A DNA stretch of 64,000 nucleotides from Cytospora piceicola (lineage: Eukaryota > Ascomycota > Sordariomycetes > Diaporthales > Cytosporaceae), in NCBI GenBank assembly GCA_023375675.1, contig JALQBC010000022.1:372001-436000 (forward strand), written 5' to 3'. The notes beneath the pieces are model-generated. The model searched no databases, was not told the DNA's origin, and worked only from the letters and a program-made list of their open reading frames with translations. The position numbers and the translations under genes are program-made. This document shows, piece by piece, positions 21,097-33,753 of this stretch (its first letter is position 1; each line of letters opens with the position of its first letter).

Positions 21097-23211
21097 GTCT
21101 GTCAGGTCAGAAGGTCACAGACCTGGCAACGCGACACACGCAGGCTGGCAGGCCGTCACACCGCTGAGCAGCGATTTGCGGATTTGCGGATCTGCACATG
21201 CGTACATACTGCACCGCAGTACTACCTAGTGTGGATGGGTTACTACACACCGTAGTTATCTACTAGCATACGGGGCCATCTCAGTGGCAGAGTCAACGTG
21301 GGAACGCGGAAATAATTGATCATCAAGCATGCACATCAAACACCACCATCATCGAGCTTGGAAGGGCACGTGGAAGGGTCAGGGAAGACAAGAAGAAACA
21401 TCGACACCGACTCGCGAATATCCACGTCAAATCGGGCTGGCGGGCTGGCTGGTTGATGTGCTCGTGTGTTCGTGTGACCGCCTCTGCACAGGACCAGAGG
21501 ACCTGAGGGGACTGAGGGGCTCCCTACACAGTATACAGTATAGTACTACTCGCTGCTGGGCAGCTGGGTTAGCCCTGTTTTAACCTCGCTGCGGGTGCCC
21601 AGCAGTTCATTGGACTGGGCCCCCCGCCCGTTGCATCGTCCTTGGAACCTTCTTAGAAACCTGGAACCTTTGGGACCCTTGGAACTGGGGCGGTCCCTCC
21701 GACTTGACTTGGGTCTTGGGCCATCCCCAGGCGCCAAAACCATGTACTCAGCCAGGAGCTACACACAACTCTGCTCTGCAACAAGACTGGGATGGGACAC
21801 TGGAACTGCAAGCCCCTTGTCCTCCACCGACTGAAACCGCCATTCCTGACCGTTGTTTTTGTCGTCTCCTCCCAACCCCCCCCCCCTTCGTCATACTGCT
21901 TGCCCCTAGCACCTTAGACAAAGAGAAGAAAGACAACTTGTCTTTGTCCTGCTTGTCGATCCCGGCATCTCGCTTTCCTCGGCCAATTGGGGCGCATCCG
22001 ACCTGCAGGCCATAATACCGACCCAAGCTTCGTTTCGTGCGTTCGTTCGTTCGTTCATTCGTCCTGCAGCCTGCAGCCTGGATCTGATGAGAGAGTGTGT
22101 CGGGAACTGCAGAAAGAAACGGCCCTGTGGCCCTGACAGCCCCCTGGTCGGGCAGGATTCAATCATCCTGGGAGGGTGGAGTGGGCCACCGGCCCAGACG
22201 GGCCCAGTCTTTCCACTGACCACCTCCGCCGGTCAAAGCCGCAAACACGCCAGCACTGCCAGTGACTCTGGGCAACAACAAATCACAAACTCTTGTCGCC
22301 CGTCTGGATACGCATCCGCACTAGTAGGGCCCCCCTGTCAGCAGAGTCTTCTACACGCCTTCCAGAATCTCTCCCTATTTGGGCCGCCCTGCCCCATCCT
22401 GGCCTGGCCTGTCTGCACTTCACTTGTCTCGACTTCTTGGTCCAATCCCAATTCTGATCTAAATCGCTGTTCTCAACCTGGAGGAGGCTGATCGAACCGA
22501 AATCGCGACCTCATCATCAGCAGCAATACACTCGCTCGCCCCCTTACCAGCAGCTCAAACCGAATTCTGCCTTGGATCGCTAATCTGCACTTCGTACAAT
22601 CCACCGGCTCTTTCTTCGACACTGTCCTGGCGAGGCCCTTCTCAGTAGCCTGGCTAGCACACACACACACCACACACCATCTGTCGTGCTTCTCAACTTG
22701 CAGCGCCCGTGTAACGTCTACCTGGTGCCGCCAACAAACAGTCGACCGGCTTTTTATCACCGTCCGCACACTGCATTACCATTCGGCCTTAGAAAGCACG
22801 ATTTTCAACCAAGCGGCGGCTCGCTGCAGACCTCGCTGCAACACCAGCGGTGTGTCTGTCTATACCCTTACTCGCAACCGCAACCAGTCCCGCACCCTGC
22901 GTCGAAACCTGTCTACTCCCAAATTTTATTACGACTTTCGCCCTAGGATACCACTCTGATTGGCTCTTGGGATCCGCGTGCAACATCAAATCGTGCTCGC
23001 CGTTTGTAACACACGAGACCCAGCTGTCACCACGCTTTTGTACCCTGTCGTCCCTCCTTCTTGGCCGGTCCAGTTTCAAACGAGCTCAGTCTCCAGACGC
23101 AGCGTGCTTCTTTGACGGATGGTTCTCCACTACAGCAATTGAGGCACCGAGTAACGTCGGGCTGTCAGGTAATCGCTTTGATTATTGTGACTTCTTGTCA
23201 ACGGCGAAGAC

Positions 23212-25092
23212 ATGAGAACTTCGAGGATACGAAGCTACGCTCCCACATATCTGACACCGAGCTCGTCACCTCGGGAATTATCACCAGATCCAACACGATC
23301 AGACGACGACGGGTGCGGTGATTCGATCATGTCTGTATCCCGGCCAGTCAGTCTGGCCCCTTCGACGGGCTTCCGAATGCCAACCCTGGAGGAGATCCTC
23401 ACGGACAGTGCTCCGCATCCTTATACTCTTGGCGCCTTCATGGCCTACCTATCTCAGAACCACTGTCTGGAAACCCTCGAGTTCACCATGGAAGCTGATC
23501 GCTACAGGCTAGCCCACTCACAATCCCAACATAGCTTCATGGACAATGGCGAGCATGTCTGTGGACTGTGGCAGAAACTAATGCAGGCCTACATTCAGCC
23601 TTGTGGCTCGCGGGAAGTAAATCTTCCTTCCTACGTACGGCATCACTTATTGAGGCTGCCTTGTGGCCCATCGCCGCCAGACCCTACCGAGTTGGACGAC
23701 GCGGTCAGGATTGTATACGAGCTGATGAGCGACTCTGTCCTTGTTCCCTTTCTGGAATCACTCTCTGCTCACTCGTGCGACAATCTCGCCCAAGAACGAC
23801 TGACGGAGCGGAAGTCGAGACACGGAAGGTCACGCACGCGCACCAGACTATCTAAAGATGCCCCATCACCCAGTGACGAATCTGGCCGATCACCCAAGCC
23901 GTCATTTCTGCCCCATCTGAGTATTAGCCGCAGGGGCGAAGCCAACAGCCGCTCTGTATCCTCGTCAAGCGAGCCTGCAGATCGCGAGGATCTGACGGAC
24001 GACAGTGGGACAAACTCGCCCCCTGCTAATGAGCCCATGACCCCACCCGACACGCCGCCCACGACCGACTGGGCCTTCAGTACGTCTCCAGGTGGCCTAC
24101 ATAGGGCCATCAGTTCGCACAGCAACAGCTGGAAGAAAGTGGGCGCGAAGCTGGGACTTGGCCGAAAGAGTCGCTCCGGCACCCAGGTTATCCCGAGCAC
24201 GAGTGCTGCAAGAGTGGGCGTTGCCGCCGATCCGATCTTATGAGGGCGACAGGTCATGCCACCACCTACCTCCTCAACACCTACAACCAACCTTGGAACT
24301 GTCGTAACGCCTGACGATGTAACGACACAAGACTGGGAAGAGCCGCACCCCGGTCGACGTCTGTCATTGCCAACTGACGCGTCGATGTCGTGGGGTTCAT
24401 TTGTTGGGGAGGGACGGGGTAGCATGGCCGCAGAAGGACGAGAGCCATATCATAGCCTCATGTACGCCCGCCGAACATCCGTTGGCGGGAGGTTAGGGCG
24501 TGGCCGGTTGCGACCTCTGCCTCAACACTTGGTCATCTCAGAGTCGGACCAAGATACAAGCCCAGAGATTAGGACCGCACCGCCGCCATGGTCCGGCACA
24601 GACCGCTACGGGAAAATCAGCTTCAACAAAGATGTGTTCGGTGGGGCAACAATAAATGAAAATAACGGGGGCTCCTCGGATGCTACCGATACAGACAGCG
24701 ACACAGAAACTGGTACTCTGGTTCCACCCACCACCGGAACGACGACCGTTTTCGACCCTGAGCCGCATGGGCTCCAACTTACAGATTTCTCCAATCATCT
24801 AGGAGACTCCATGGACATCGACGATTCCGACCACAGCCCTGCTGCTATGGCTGACTCGGACAACGATGCCTTTTGTCGTATGTCTCCTGATGAGGACTTG
24901 TATGGTTGGGATGCTGAGCTGGATCGCAAGTCGACACCGTTCGGGGACTCGGCCAACCCGTACCAGCAGCATAGACTCGCCAGCCGGTCGAAACGCAACC
25001 TCCTACATCGCGTGTTTAGTCCTGGGGGCACGAGCTCACGCGAAGCACCACCTCACCCACCGACTTCTACCAGGACTGAGAACACGATGTAG
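23212..25092 (+). CDS. RGS-domain regulator of G-protein signalling, RgsB-like; interrupted by in-frame TGA or a 66-nt intron
   Basis: The first open frame runs from 23212 (alternative Met at 23329) to a TGA at 24241-24243. The same frame reopens immediately and continues to 25092. A 66-nt intron at 24187-24252 (CAG/GTTATC...CGACAG/GTC, possible branch CTTAT) would remove the stop and keep frame, giving 604 residues (565 from 23329). The N-terminal part is an RGS domain: MPTLEEILTDSAPHPYTLGA, then FMAYLSQNHCLETLEFTMEA, VCGLWQKLMQAYIQPCGSRE and a final VLVPFLESLSAH helix. RGS domains speed GTP hydrolysis on Galpha. The rest is Ser/Pro/Asp-rich and probably disordered. The short N-terminal RGS with a long tail suggests the RgsB group, with moderate certainty. 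The donor is weak, so stop readthrough, a truncated protein or a sequence error remain possible. Confidence 0.75.
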
Positions 25093-26491
25093 CTATTCTG
25101 TCACTCTTTCTTCTCCACATTCTTCAACTTTCCTACTTATTACTCCCTCATTATCATGTACCATCATGTGAAGGTTGCTTCACACGGAGTCTTTCAACGA
25201 ATTCAAGGGCTCATATTTCGGCGTTCAAGATGAAGCATGCATATTGGGAAAACAAAATAGACTGGCGGGTGCTATTTACTGGCGAGGCGTTATCGGATAA
25301 CGATATCTTTAGGCCCTTGATGTCACCTCCGTGACGGGGCACAGCACGATTCAGGTTTGCTTCATGCGTTGCATACATGCTTAGTCGCAATGCTGGCTGG
25401 CTACTGTCATTGTTACGGGCCTCGCCCTTGCATCACGTGGGAGCACATTGGGACATTCTCGGTCTGTTGTTGGTCTTTGGGGTAAAGAATCAGCAGCAGC
25501 AGCAGCAAACTCGAAGCGCCTTAAGCGATGTAAGAAATGGAGGAAGCATTTTGTTTTGACCAAACCAGACACGACTGGCTGATAGACGACACTCGGACTC
25601 TCACGAGATATCCGTAAGGGCGATGGCGCCATTCAATCTAATGTTTTATGTGAATATGAAAACCAAATCTTTCTTGCCTATTGTGACTCATAATGCACCT
25701 GCGCCCAATCTGGCTTGTCTACTGAATTGCAGCCCCCCTCCCCAAAACGTGGCACGAGACAGTTGCGTTTGGTCTCTGGATGATATGACGTCCCGTGGAA
25801 AGTATTGTATCGCCCGACTGCTAGCTACCTTAACAACCCGTCAAACGGAGTGAAAGTCGTGCTTGGTGACGCAACGTGGGCGAGATGCTCAACCGAGTTC
25901 TCGCTTGTTCCCTTCGGTCGTTGTGACTATTCACTTCGCCCTGGGATGTTCAAGGTCCCACGGCGACTAAGACACGCCCTCACTAGTGCAACTAGGTGGC
26001 TGTGGAGCGAAAAGGGACAGTTGATACCACAACTGTGTATGGGGGGGGGGGGGAACAGGATCCCGAGACATGGACTCTTCATTGAGCGCGACGGTGTCTC
26101 GGAGCATATCACGGGTGCACCAGGCGTATGACATGGTGGAGAGACATAGTATGGCCGTCGAATGACGTGTATGCCCTACGCACGAGAACAGGAAGATACA
26201 TGGCCATACGAGGCGAAATCAATTGTATATCTTGATGATATACATCTACATTATCCCTATCGACACATGGCCAAACCAGGCGCTCGCCTTCTGGGGGCCA
26301 GCTGGGAAGCTCTGACGAGGTCAATCGACCTCGCAGTCAGGCAAAGGGGTATAAGTCGCAAGCTGTGTGCCATCTCATTGGCACGAGAAACCTGGGCGTG
26401 CCCGTTGCGCCCCTGCCGAGGCGCATCTATCCAAACGCCGACTCCGGATGCTGTCAAACCCTCCGGCCGTGTAATGTCCCATGCGAAAAAT
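25093..26491. other. Convergent 3' intergenic region
   Basis: 1.4 kb between the RGS gene and GUT2 3' ends. It holds six CAG units (about 25491-25507) and a G13 run (26041-26053). Frames at 25623-26131 lack recognisable features. Confidence 0.5.
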
Positions 26492-28675
26492 CTAGGACTC
26501 TTTCTTCTCCTCGATGACTTTGTTATGCCTCGAGTACATCTTGTACTCCTGGGATGTCCTGAAGTCAAGCTTGCCTGACTCGACTTCTTTACGTGTCACG
26601 GTCAACATGGGCTTTGGCAGACCCATCGACTCCAAGAATGCGACGGCTGTGGGAGCGCAGATGTTAGTCTCGTCAAGCTATACAACTGTGCGTCGCGCAG
26701 GGGAATTGTAACAACGATCGGGGGAGATGACATGAATTGGACGAAGGGCTTCTGGGCACTTACTGTCTTTCCATTCAAGGTCCTTGCGCTTCGTGTCCCA
26801 GTTCAGCTCCGTGGCCATGATATCGATGACCTTGGGCAGGGACTCGAGCGCAGCCTGGGCGTTCAAGAATGCCAGACGCGTCCTCCGCGCCAAGACATCG
26901 ACGGCGGTCTGAGCATATTCGTGGTGGACAGCGTAGCGGACCTCGCCATCCACGTAGGGGTATAGCTGAGAGATGCGCTGGCCCCGCGCAGGGAAGCGCA
27001 GGTCTGTCTGCTCGCAGAGGGAAGCCACTGTCCAGGCGCGGTCTCCGTAGTTATCACAGAGATGCTTCGCAACCTCGGTCTCGACACCGAAGTACTGGAT
27101 TATGTGGATGAAGAGGGTTCGGCTCCAGCCGTGAGCGCCCAGGAGGCGGACCCTGTGGGTCTGGCAAGAACCGTCCAGGATGGCGCCGTCATCGATAGCC
27201 TCGGTACCGCTGACACGGGGGGCGTTGAGCACGGGGCGAGTCTGCAGACCGAACTCCTTGATGGCAGCATCGACACACTCCTCGGCCATTTGGCGGTAGG
27301 TGGTCCACTTGCCGCCAGCGCAGGTCATGAGGCCGGACTCGGAGACATCGATCAGATGGTTGCGCACCAGGGACTCGGTGTTCTTGGCCTTGGGGTCCTT
27401 GACCAGAGGTCGCAGACCGGACCACGCAGCCAGCACATCGCCTCGGCGCACGTTAATGTCGGGTGAGAGGTAATGGCTGATCTCGTTCAGGATCCACTGG
27501 ATAGACTCCTCGTCGGGCATAGGGTCCTTTGTGATCTTGGCGGGCTTGTCGGTAGTGCCGGCAATAGTGTTGCCCTGCCATGGCAGGAAGAAGATGACAC
27601 GACCGTCGGAGGTGGAGGGGTCGATCAGGCCCATCTTGGCGGGGCTGTAGTAACCGGGCAGGGTGATGTGGACACCGGAGGCAGGGGCGACGATCTCCTT
27701 GCACTCTTGGTCGTCAAGCTTGCGAAGGCCGTCGGAGAAGGGACCAGTGCAGTTGATGATGCACTTCGCCTTGACGTGGAACTCCTCAGTGTCCTTGCCG
27801 TCCCGCCCAGGGATCATGTCCCTCATCTTTGCGCCGCACAGCTTACCGTTGGCGTCCTTGTCCAGACCAGTGACCTCCATGTGGTTCACGACGGTGGCGC
27901 CGTAGAGAGCAGCGGTCACAGCCAGGGACGAGTTCATGCGGGAGTCGTTGTGGGCGCCGTCGTAGTAGACCAATGCGCCGACCAGGTCAGTCCTCTTGAG
28001 CATTGGGAAGTTCTCGATTGCCTTGCTCTGGGTGAGGAAGTAGGAGCTCTCGATACCCTCGCTGCCGGCCAGGAAGTCGTAGAACTTTGTGCCGACCCAG
28101 TAGTAGGGGGCCTTCCACCACTTGTCGAGGGGCAGCATGATAGGAAGCCACTCGCTAAGATGGGGCGCGGTCTGGAGGAAGTACTTGCGCTCCTTGAGAG
28201 CCTCCCTGACCAGCTGGTACTGGTTGTAGTCAAGGTTCCAGACAGCCTTCTCGAGGTAGCGAACACCGCCGTGAACGAGCTTTGTGCTCTTACTGCTGGT
28301 GCCGGAAGCAAAGTCGTCGCGCTCGACCATGGCAACCCTGAGTCCACGGGTTGCGGCATCGAGTGCGACACCTGTGCCAGTTGCGCCACCACCAACGACC
28401 AGGATATCGTATTCCTCGGCCTTGTTGGCTGTTACGCTCCCGGTCCTCTTAAGGTCTTGTAATTGTTCCAAGCGCGACTTGACGCGGGGAAAGGCTGGGA
28501 GGTTGAAGGAGCCATCGGAACCGAATACTGGTGGAGGAACAGCGGGTGCCTCGTGGCCAGGTATGTTTCGAGGACGGACCGAGTATAGCAGCAAACCACC
28601 ACCGACAGTAAGAGCAGAAACTGGTAGAGCGAGCCGCCGGAGCATGCCGGGGCGAACTCCTGCAAAGGCAGGCAT
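26492..28675 (-). CDS. GUT2: FAD-dependent glycerol-3-phosphate dehydrogenase, mitochondrial
   Basis: Exons 28675-26764 and 26646-26492 encode 688 residues. The 117-nt intron starts GTAAGT and ends CTCCCACAG. The N-terminus has an Arg-containing presequence and a hydrophobic segment (LALPVSALTVGGGLLLY) fitting inner-membrane targeting. The FAD Rossmann motif is DILVVGGGATGTGVALDA. Family blocks follow: SSKSTKLVHGGVRYLEKAV, GTTDKPAKI and DVLAAWSGLRPLV. The C-terminal domain ends across the intron in RKEVESGKLDFRTSQEYKMY. The enzyme oxidises glycerol-3-phosphate to dihydroxyacetone phosphate and passes electrons to ubiquinone. It thus serves glycerol use and the glycerol-phosphate NADH shuttle. 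The length agrees with fungal Gut2 (about 650-700). The second exon is short but matches the expected family C-terminus, supporting the splice. Confidence 0.95.
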
Positions 28676-30476
28676 TGCGACTGACTGGTGTGATGTAGTC
28701 GCGGACCGAAAAGGAGTCTAAGATGTAATATCTGTCTAGACAACCTCAATACTGTGTGGGGTAGACAGCGTTTGAGGGTGAACAGATCCGACACAAGTCG
28801 TCTTTGTGTATCTGGTAGGACCACAGGAGGAGGGAGCGCGGCGCAAACTAGAAGTATGGGGGGGAAGAGATCACTAAGATCCGATCGCTATGGTCAGCTG
28901 TTGGCGATGATGGCCAGGATGATCCGAGCGACAGGAAGAGTGAGGAAGAGTGAGGAAGAGTGACGTACATACAGATATATAGTCCAACGTAGATCTCAAC
29001 AACAGCTGGCAGGTTATACTGGTGAGGCGAGTAACAAGGCTGAGGACGACAGGATGACAGAGGAGGTGCAGTTGCGAATTAGGGGTGAATGTTTTTTTTG
29101 CGGGAGAGAAGGCGGGAGGTAAGAAAGTTGGAGAAACTTGATATTCAATGGATGACAAGCATCAGAGGAGGAGGAGGAGCAGGAGGAGGAACAGGAGGAG
29201 GAGGAGGAGCAGGAGTAGAGAAAGTGCTGGGATTTTGTTGGAAACCTTGGCCTTGACTGTTTCTTGGTAGCGGCTGGCTCTCGACCTGTCTTGTCACCTA
29301 ATAATAAAAGCCGGGTCTGGGGTGGACGCCGGAGGAGCGCAACGGTGGACCCGCGAGCAAACGATGACGTTTTGGGGGGGGGGGGGGTCGGCCACAATGC
29401 GGGGGAGAATTAAAACAACTCGAGTCGAGCAGTTGGTTAGATACAATTCAACCTGACTTATATATCACCATCTATCTGTCTCTATGGACTTTTGACAATC
29501 CAATTGACTGGTGGGTAACTCTCGAGAAATGGTGAGGTGAGATGTGAAGTGAGCTGAAGTGAGCTGAAGTGAGATAAGAATAACCCCAAAACCAACACAG
29601 CCTTATCGTGCATTTTTGGGGAAATCCTCCACTTAGAAAAGAACATTCGAAATGACAAGAAAGAAGGGGCATGCGGAAGGATGTGAGCCTTCCTCTTTTT
29701 TTCTTTTTTTTTTCGGGGAGGTGGTTTTGGGGGCTTTTGGTGGGGGAGAACAGAGGAACTCGGGAATCCTAATTTGGTCATAAAGTACACTCCTCCCACT
29801 TGAACCGTTGACCCCAACTTCACCCCACGTACTATGTATGGCGGAGTCCACCATGGAACGGGATCTTGGCTACCGGACTGACGGAGTGAGCATATCATAC
29901 TTCATCATCCTCACAGCCAATCGGCATCACGATCCCCTCACATCCGAACCCACCAGGTCCCAGGTCGAGACCATCCTGTATGTCATTTCCGTCTGGGTCA
30001 ATCCGGTCACACCCACCGTACTAACTCTACCCCTCCGTGTCACAACCCAAATGGATCCTACTCTATACTATCCACATACTATTACCATAGTACGGGGGAT
30101 CATGGCATTGGAAGCGAAGCGAGCTAGCATATTTCTCGCCGTCCCCGAGAATACGGGGAAAGGCATTAATTATTATACAAAAACACATATACACACACAT
30201 ACCCAGTCACATTCTCATCTTGTTCGCTATATGTCTTGACTATATGCCTCCATCTTGGATCCGGTAAATACTCCTTTTCCCCTCAACCCCTTAAAAACAC
30301 ACCATCAGGGACATATATCAATATATATATCAATGTATATATATATACCAAAACGCATAGCGAGCGTCCTCAGGGTCGTATGCTGTTCGTCCAACCCTCA
30401 GATTACCTCCCATGGCAGAATAACAACACAAACTCAAAACACACCACCAGGAGGTACCAACAGGACGGTGTCGATC
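28676..30476. promoter_or_regulatory. GUT2 promoter region and MHYT gene 3' flank
   Basis: 1.8 kb. Near GUT2 the + strand is purine-rich, with GGA/GAG triplet repeats at 29165-29215, so the GUT2 leader is pyrimidine-rich. A G14 run lies at 29374-29387, a 10-bp tandem repeat at 29541-29575 and AT-rich TATATA stretches at 30317-30348. No gene is seen. Confidence 0.5.
29541..29575. repeat. 10-bp tandem repeat GAGCTGAAGT, about 3.5 copies
   Basis: Two perfect copies (29551-29570), preceded by a variant (GATGTGAAGT) and followed by a partial copy. Confidence 0.75.
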
Positions 30477-33400
30477 CTACCTCCCCTCAACACAGAACCC
30501 AAACAGCTCATCCACAAAGGTAGGCGAGTCCGTCAGCTTCTCGGCCTCGACGTTGGACACGTGGACCCCGCCCCCGACGTGCACGCTCGACCGGTCCGCA
30601 GCCATCGGCCGCAGCTCGATGCTCGCCGTGGGCCCGCCACCAGGGTGGTGCGGCACGTCGGCCGCCGCCGCCGCCGGGGCTTCTCCGGCCACGGCGTGGC
30701 CACCCTCGCTTGCCTGGCGCTGCTGCAGTGGCAACAGCGAGGTTCCCGAGCGGCAATATGACCACTTCCCCTTGCAGCCATAGTCGTCCCCTCCCTCCGC
30801 CGACGCCATGTCCGAGATGTCGGCGGCCTTGTGGACGTTCACTGTGATCTCCTGCGACACCATGATGCCCCCGAACGACGTCGTCGGCTGCTGCTGCGAT
30901 GCCGCATGCGTCGCCACCAAGGGGAGAGCGGCCGGTGCATGTGGCGGTGGTGATGTTGTTGTTGCTGCTGTTGATAATGGTGTAGGCAGGCGGGCGTGCT
31001 CCTCCGTGGCGTAAGACGGCGGCGGCGACGGAGGCACGTGTTGCCGGTGGAACCTGTCAGACCCCGAGTCGACCGACCCGATGCGCGAGCCGTGGTCGCC
31101 GCCGTTGCTGGCCCTGCCGGCCCAGAGCTTCAGGACCGAGCTGGACCGGCCCGACCCGGCCGCCGAGTGCGCCCGGTAGAGCACCGTCGGGATGGGGTTC
31201 CCCTCCGAGTCCACGGCCCCGTCGCGCTCGCTACCGGGGATACGTGGCCGGCCGATCCGGAAGATCCTACCTGCCATCCGCGTGTCCCGCAGTGCTGTGC
31301 GTCTCGGGTGCGCAGCCACCGTGCTGCCCGTTGGTCTGTTTGTCGCCCTCGTCGCCATCGCCGGGACGGCATTGATGATGGGGGCGAGCTCCCGGTGTAC
31401 GGACCGCGTGAAGGCGAGGTGGTTTGGCAGGTCCTTGTACACGAGCTGGTGCACCCTGAACAGGTTGAGAGGCACAAACTCGCACTTGGTGCTCTCGATG
31501 TGCAGGTGGATCGGGATCACCACCCTGAACGCGATCAGCGTGCAGGTGCCCGGCGCTGAGCCGGGAACCGCAGGGCGGCATGGCACCTCCACGGCTTTGG
31601 AGCACAACACTGCTTCATTGAAGATGAAGGAATCATCGACCCACCCGCCAAGAGCCTGGATGCTGCTCGTCAGCTGCGACGCAAACATGACCTCGTTCTT
31701 GGGCGACGAGCATTTCAGACTCTCGAGCCGCCTTGCCATGTTGCGAGGCGTCGTGCGCTCAAACTGCCGGAGGAAATTCACCTGCCACGCATCCAGCCGC
31801 GCCAGGGGCGTCTGCACCGACGGCAGCAGGTTGCGTGCGTTCCGCCTGGCCAGTACGTCGAATCCATAGGCATTGTTCACCCGCGCACGCACCCCGAAGA
31901 AGCCAACGTGCACGCCTGGCTCGAGCATAGCGTCCTGCCTGGCATACATGAACATCATGCGGAGCTTGCTTTCGATACTTGGTGTCTTGATCTGCATCGT
32001 GGACCCGATGATGCCGCTGACTTGGTGCAGCTCGGCGAAACGGTATCCCGCCGCAGTGAGGCTCTCTATATCTCGGGGATTCTCAACATGCCGGACGAGG
32101 AACATCAGACTGCCGCGCCCGAGGTCATGGTAAGGTTGGTGGAACATTCCCTTTTCGGCGAGGTCCTCAAGGCTTGTCGCATTGGTGGTAACAGGAAAGG
32201 TATCCCCATTGTTGGGCCCATGCATGTCGTGGTCGTCATCCTGTTGCCGCTGACGAGCTCGGGCTTGAGCACGAAGGCCCGCACCGGTCGGGAGGATTTC
32301 ATCCCACAAGATGCCAACGCTTGCCAGAGGCGTCTTCATCCTGTCGGCCAACCCTGCAGCGGCAACGCAGAATAGCTCACGGAAGATGGCATTGTAGTTC
32401 TCAATGAGCTCGCCATGTTCCGAGATGAGCTTTATTCCACCTTTAGAGCTGTCGCGCCCATTACGTGGGAGTTGTGATAGGTGTCTCGAAATCCCTACAA
32501 TGATGCTGGTGATGCTCGACCAGTTCCTCGAGGCCTGGAACATCCAGTGGAACAACGGATGGGCGACCGTGAAGGAATCCTGCTGTGTCTTCTCCAGGAA
32601 CGAATCTGTGATCTTCTCACTGGGTAGCAACCCGTCCGGACTCACCAGCACACGGCCGTGCCTATCGAAGACTGCTGCTGCCAGCACGATCTGCTGTGCC
32701 TTGCTGGCATACCTCTTCATGGTGCGGGCTGTATACGTGGCAAATCCTGCCATCACGAAACATGCTCCAATCGACTATGGATAACCTGGGTCAGCTAGGC
32801 CCTGGCTTCTGATGCGGGACATTTTGACTGTCGTGACTTACCAGGCAGACGACAATGATGACCGTGCCGCTTCTTGACAGCTGGCTGTTGGTACCAGCAA
32901 GGGCGATCAGCTTATACTGCGTGCCCGTCGAGGCACACCAGTGCATTCCCGAGACAGCACCAGCCAACACCACTGCTGAGATGCCTCTCTTCCACCACGA
33001 GTTAGTCCAAGCCCCCCGAAAGACAAAGAAGGCCGAGAGCGCGATGTTGGTAGCCGCCACCGCGATCAAAGCCGCCCCGACGACGTTCCCAGCATTATAG
33101 ACCAAGACGTAGTTGTTGATGGATGCGTTTCCCAGATAGTGCATACCGCAGATGGCGGATCCGGCAAGCGTGCCCCCCACGGCGACACGCCACCATGAGA
33201 CCTTGTCGTTGGTCCCCATGGCCACAAAGGCAGCGATGAGAACCATGATGGGCAGGAAGAAGGACAGTGCCGTGAAGCCGCCCGAATAAGTGATCTGGAG
33301 CTGTTCCTCCCCGTGCGCTAAGTCGATTGCCCGATTTCCGATGTAGTGCATGCACCATATGGCTACACCCCCCATTGTTATTGCTGCGCTGACGAGGAGC

Positions 33401-33753
33401 AAACTTTGGAGACCCGCGTTGTCAGCGCCCCGCCCATTTCAGTGCCGGAGGGACTGGACGACGTACTGGTTCAGCTTTCCTTTGGGTGCCGTCCTCCTGT
33501 TGATCAACTCGAGGGTTGATGCAGTCCCAATCAAGCTTACGACATAGCTCAACGTCACAAAGCCCGCGTTGAAAGAACGCGGCACTATTTGACCCTTCCA
33601 TTGCTCAAGAAGCTGCTCGGTGGAAGCTGAGTTCGTAGCCATGCTGCTGGGTTCCTTGGAGTAAAGGGTGCATCGATTCCTGTGACGCTCCGACAGGTTA
33701 TGCTGACATCCCGTATGAGGACAGTAGAAGATGGAAATCGACGGCGTAGACAC
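30477..33753 (-). CDS. MHYT-domain integral membrane signalling protein
   Basis: Exons 33753-33467 (or from Met 33642), 33403-32842 and 32774-30477 give 1011 residues from the downstream Met MATNSAST, or 1048 from the upstream one. Introns are 63 and 67 nt with GTACGT and GTAAGT donors. The N-terminal third has about seven hydrophobic segments. Its MHYT-type motifs are WCMHYIGNRAI, CGMHYLGNASI and GMHWCAST, where the Met/His residues are proposed metal ligands for gas or redox sensing in bacterial homologues. A soluble region of about 700 residues follows, with no domain I can name; the last ~250 residues are Pro/Ala/Gly/Ser-rich and look disordered. Fungal MHYT proteins are widespread but poorly characterised, so a sensor role is inference. 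The 3' third of the gene is much richer in GC than the rest. Confidence 0.85.

Larger units (their letters stand above)
16917..23211. other. 6.3-kb repeat-rich region without a convincing gene
   Basis: This lies between the SUMO protease 3' end and the RGS gene, the largest gap in the window. I see no frame with recognisable protein features; the longest (18301-18891, 196 codons) has no domain and ends in low-complexity Arg/Glu. The DNA holds many short tandem repeats (18181, 18854, 19229, 19721, 19776, 21066), four TACCTAGGTA palindromes, a G13 and a C11 run, and CT-rich blocks towards 23 kb. The right part is probably promoter and long 5' UTR of the RGS gene. Non-coding RNA is possible but cannot be judged from sequence alone. 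Confidence 0.55.

Noticed and set aside
25491..25507. CAG triplet run as a possible coding polyglutamine
   Set aside because: It lies in the convergent spacer between RGS and GUT2 and no credible exon contains it.
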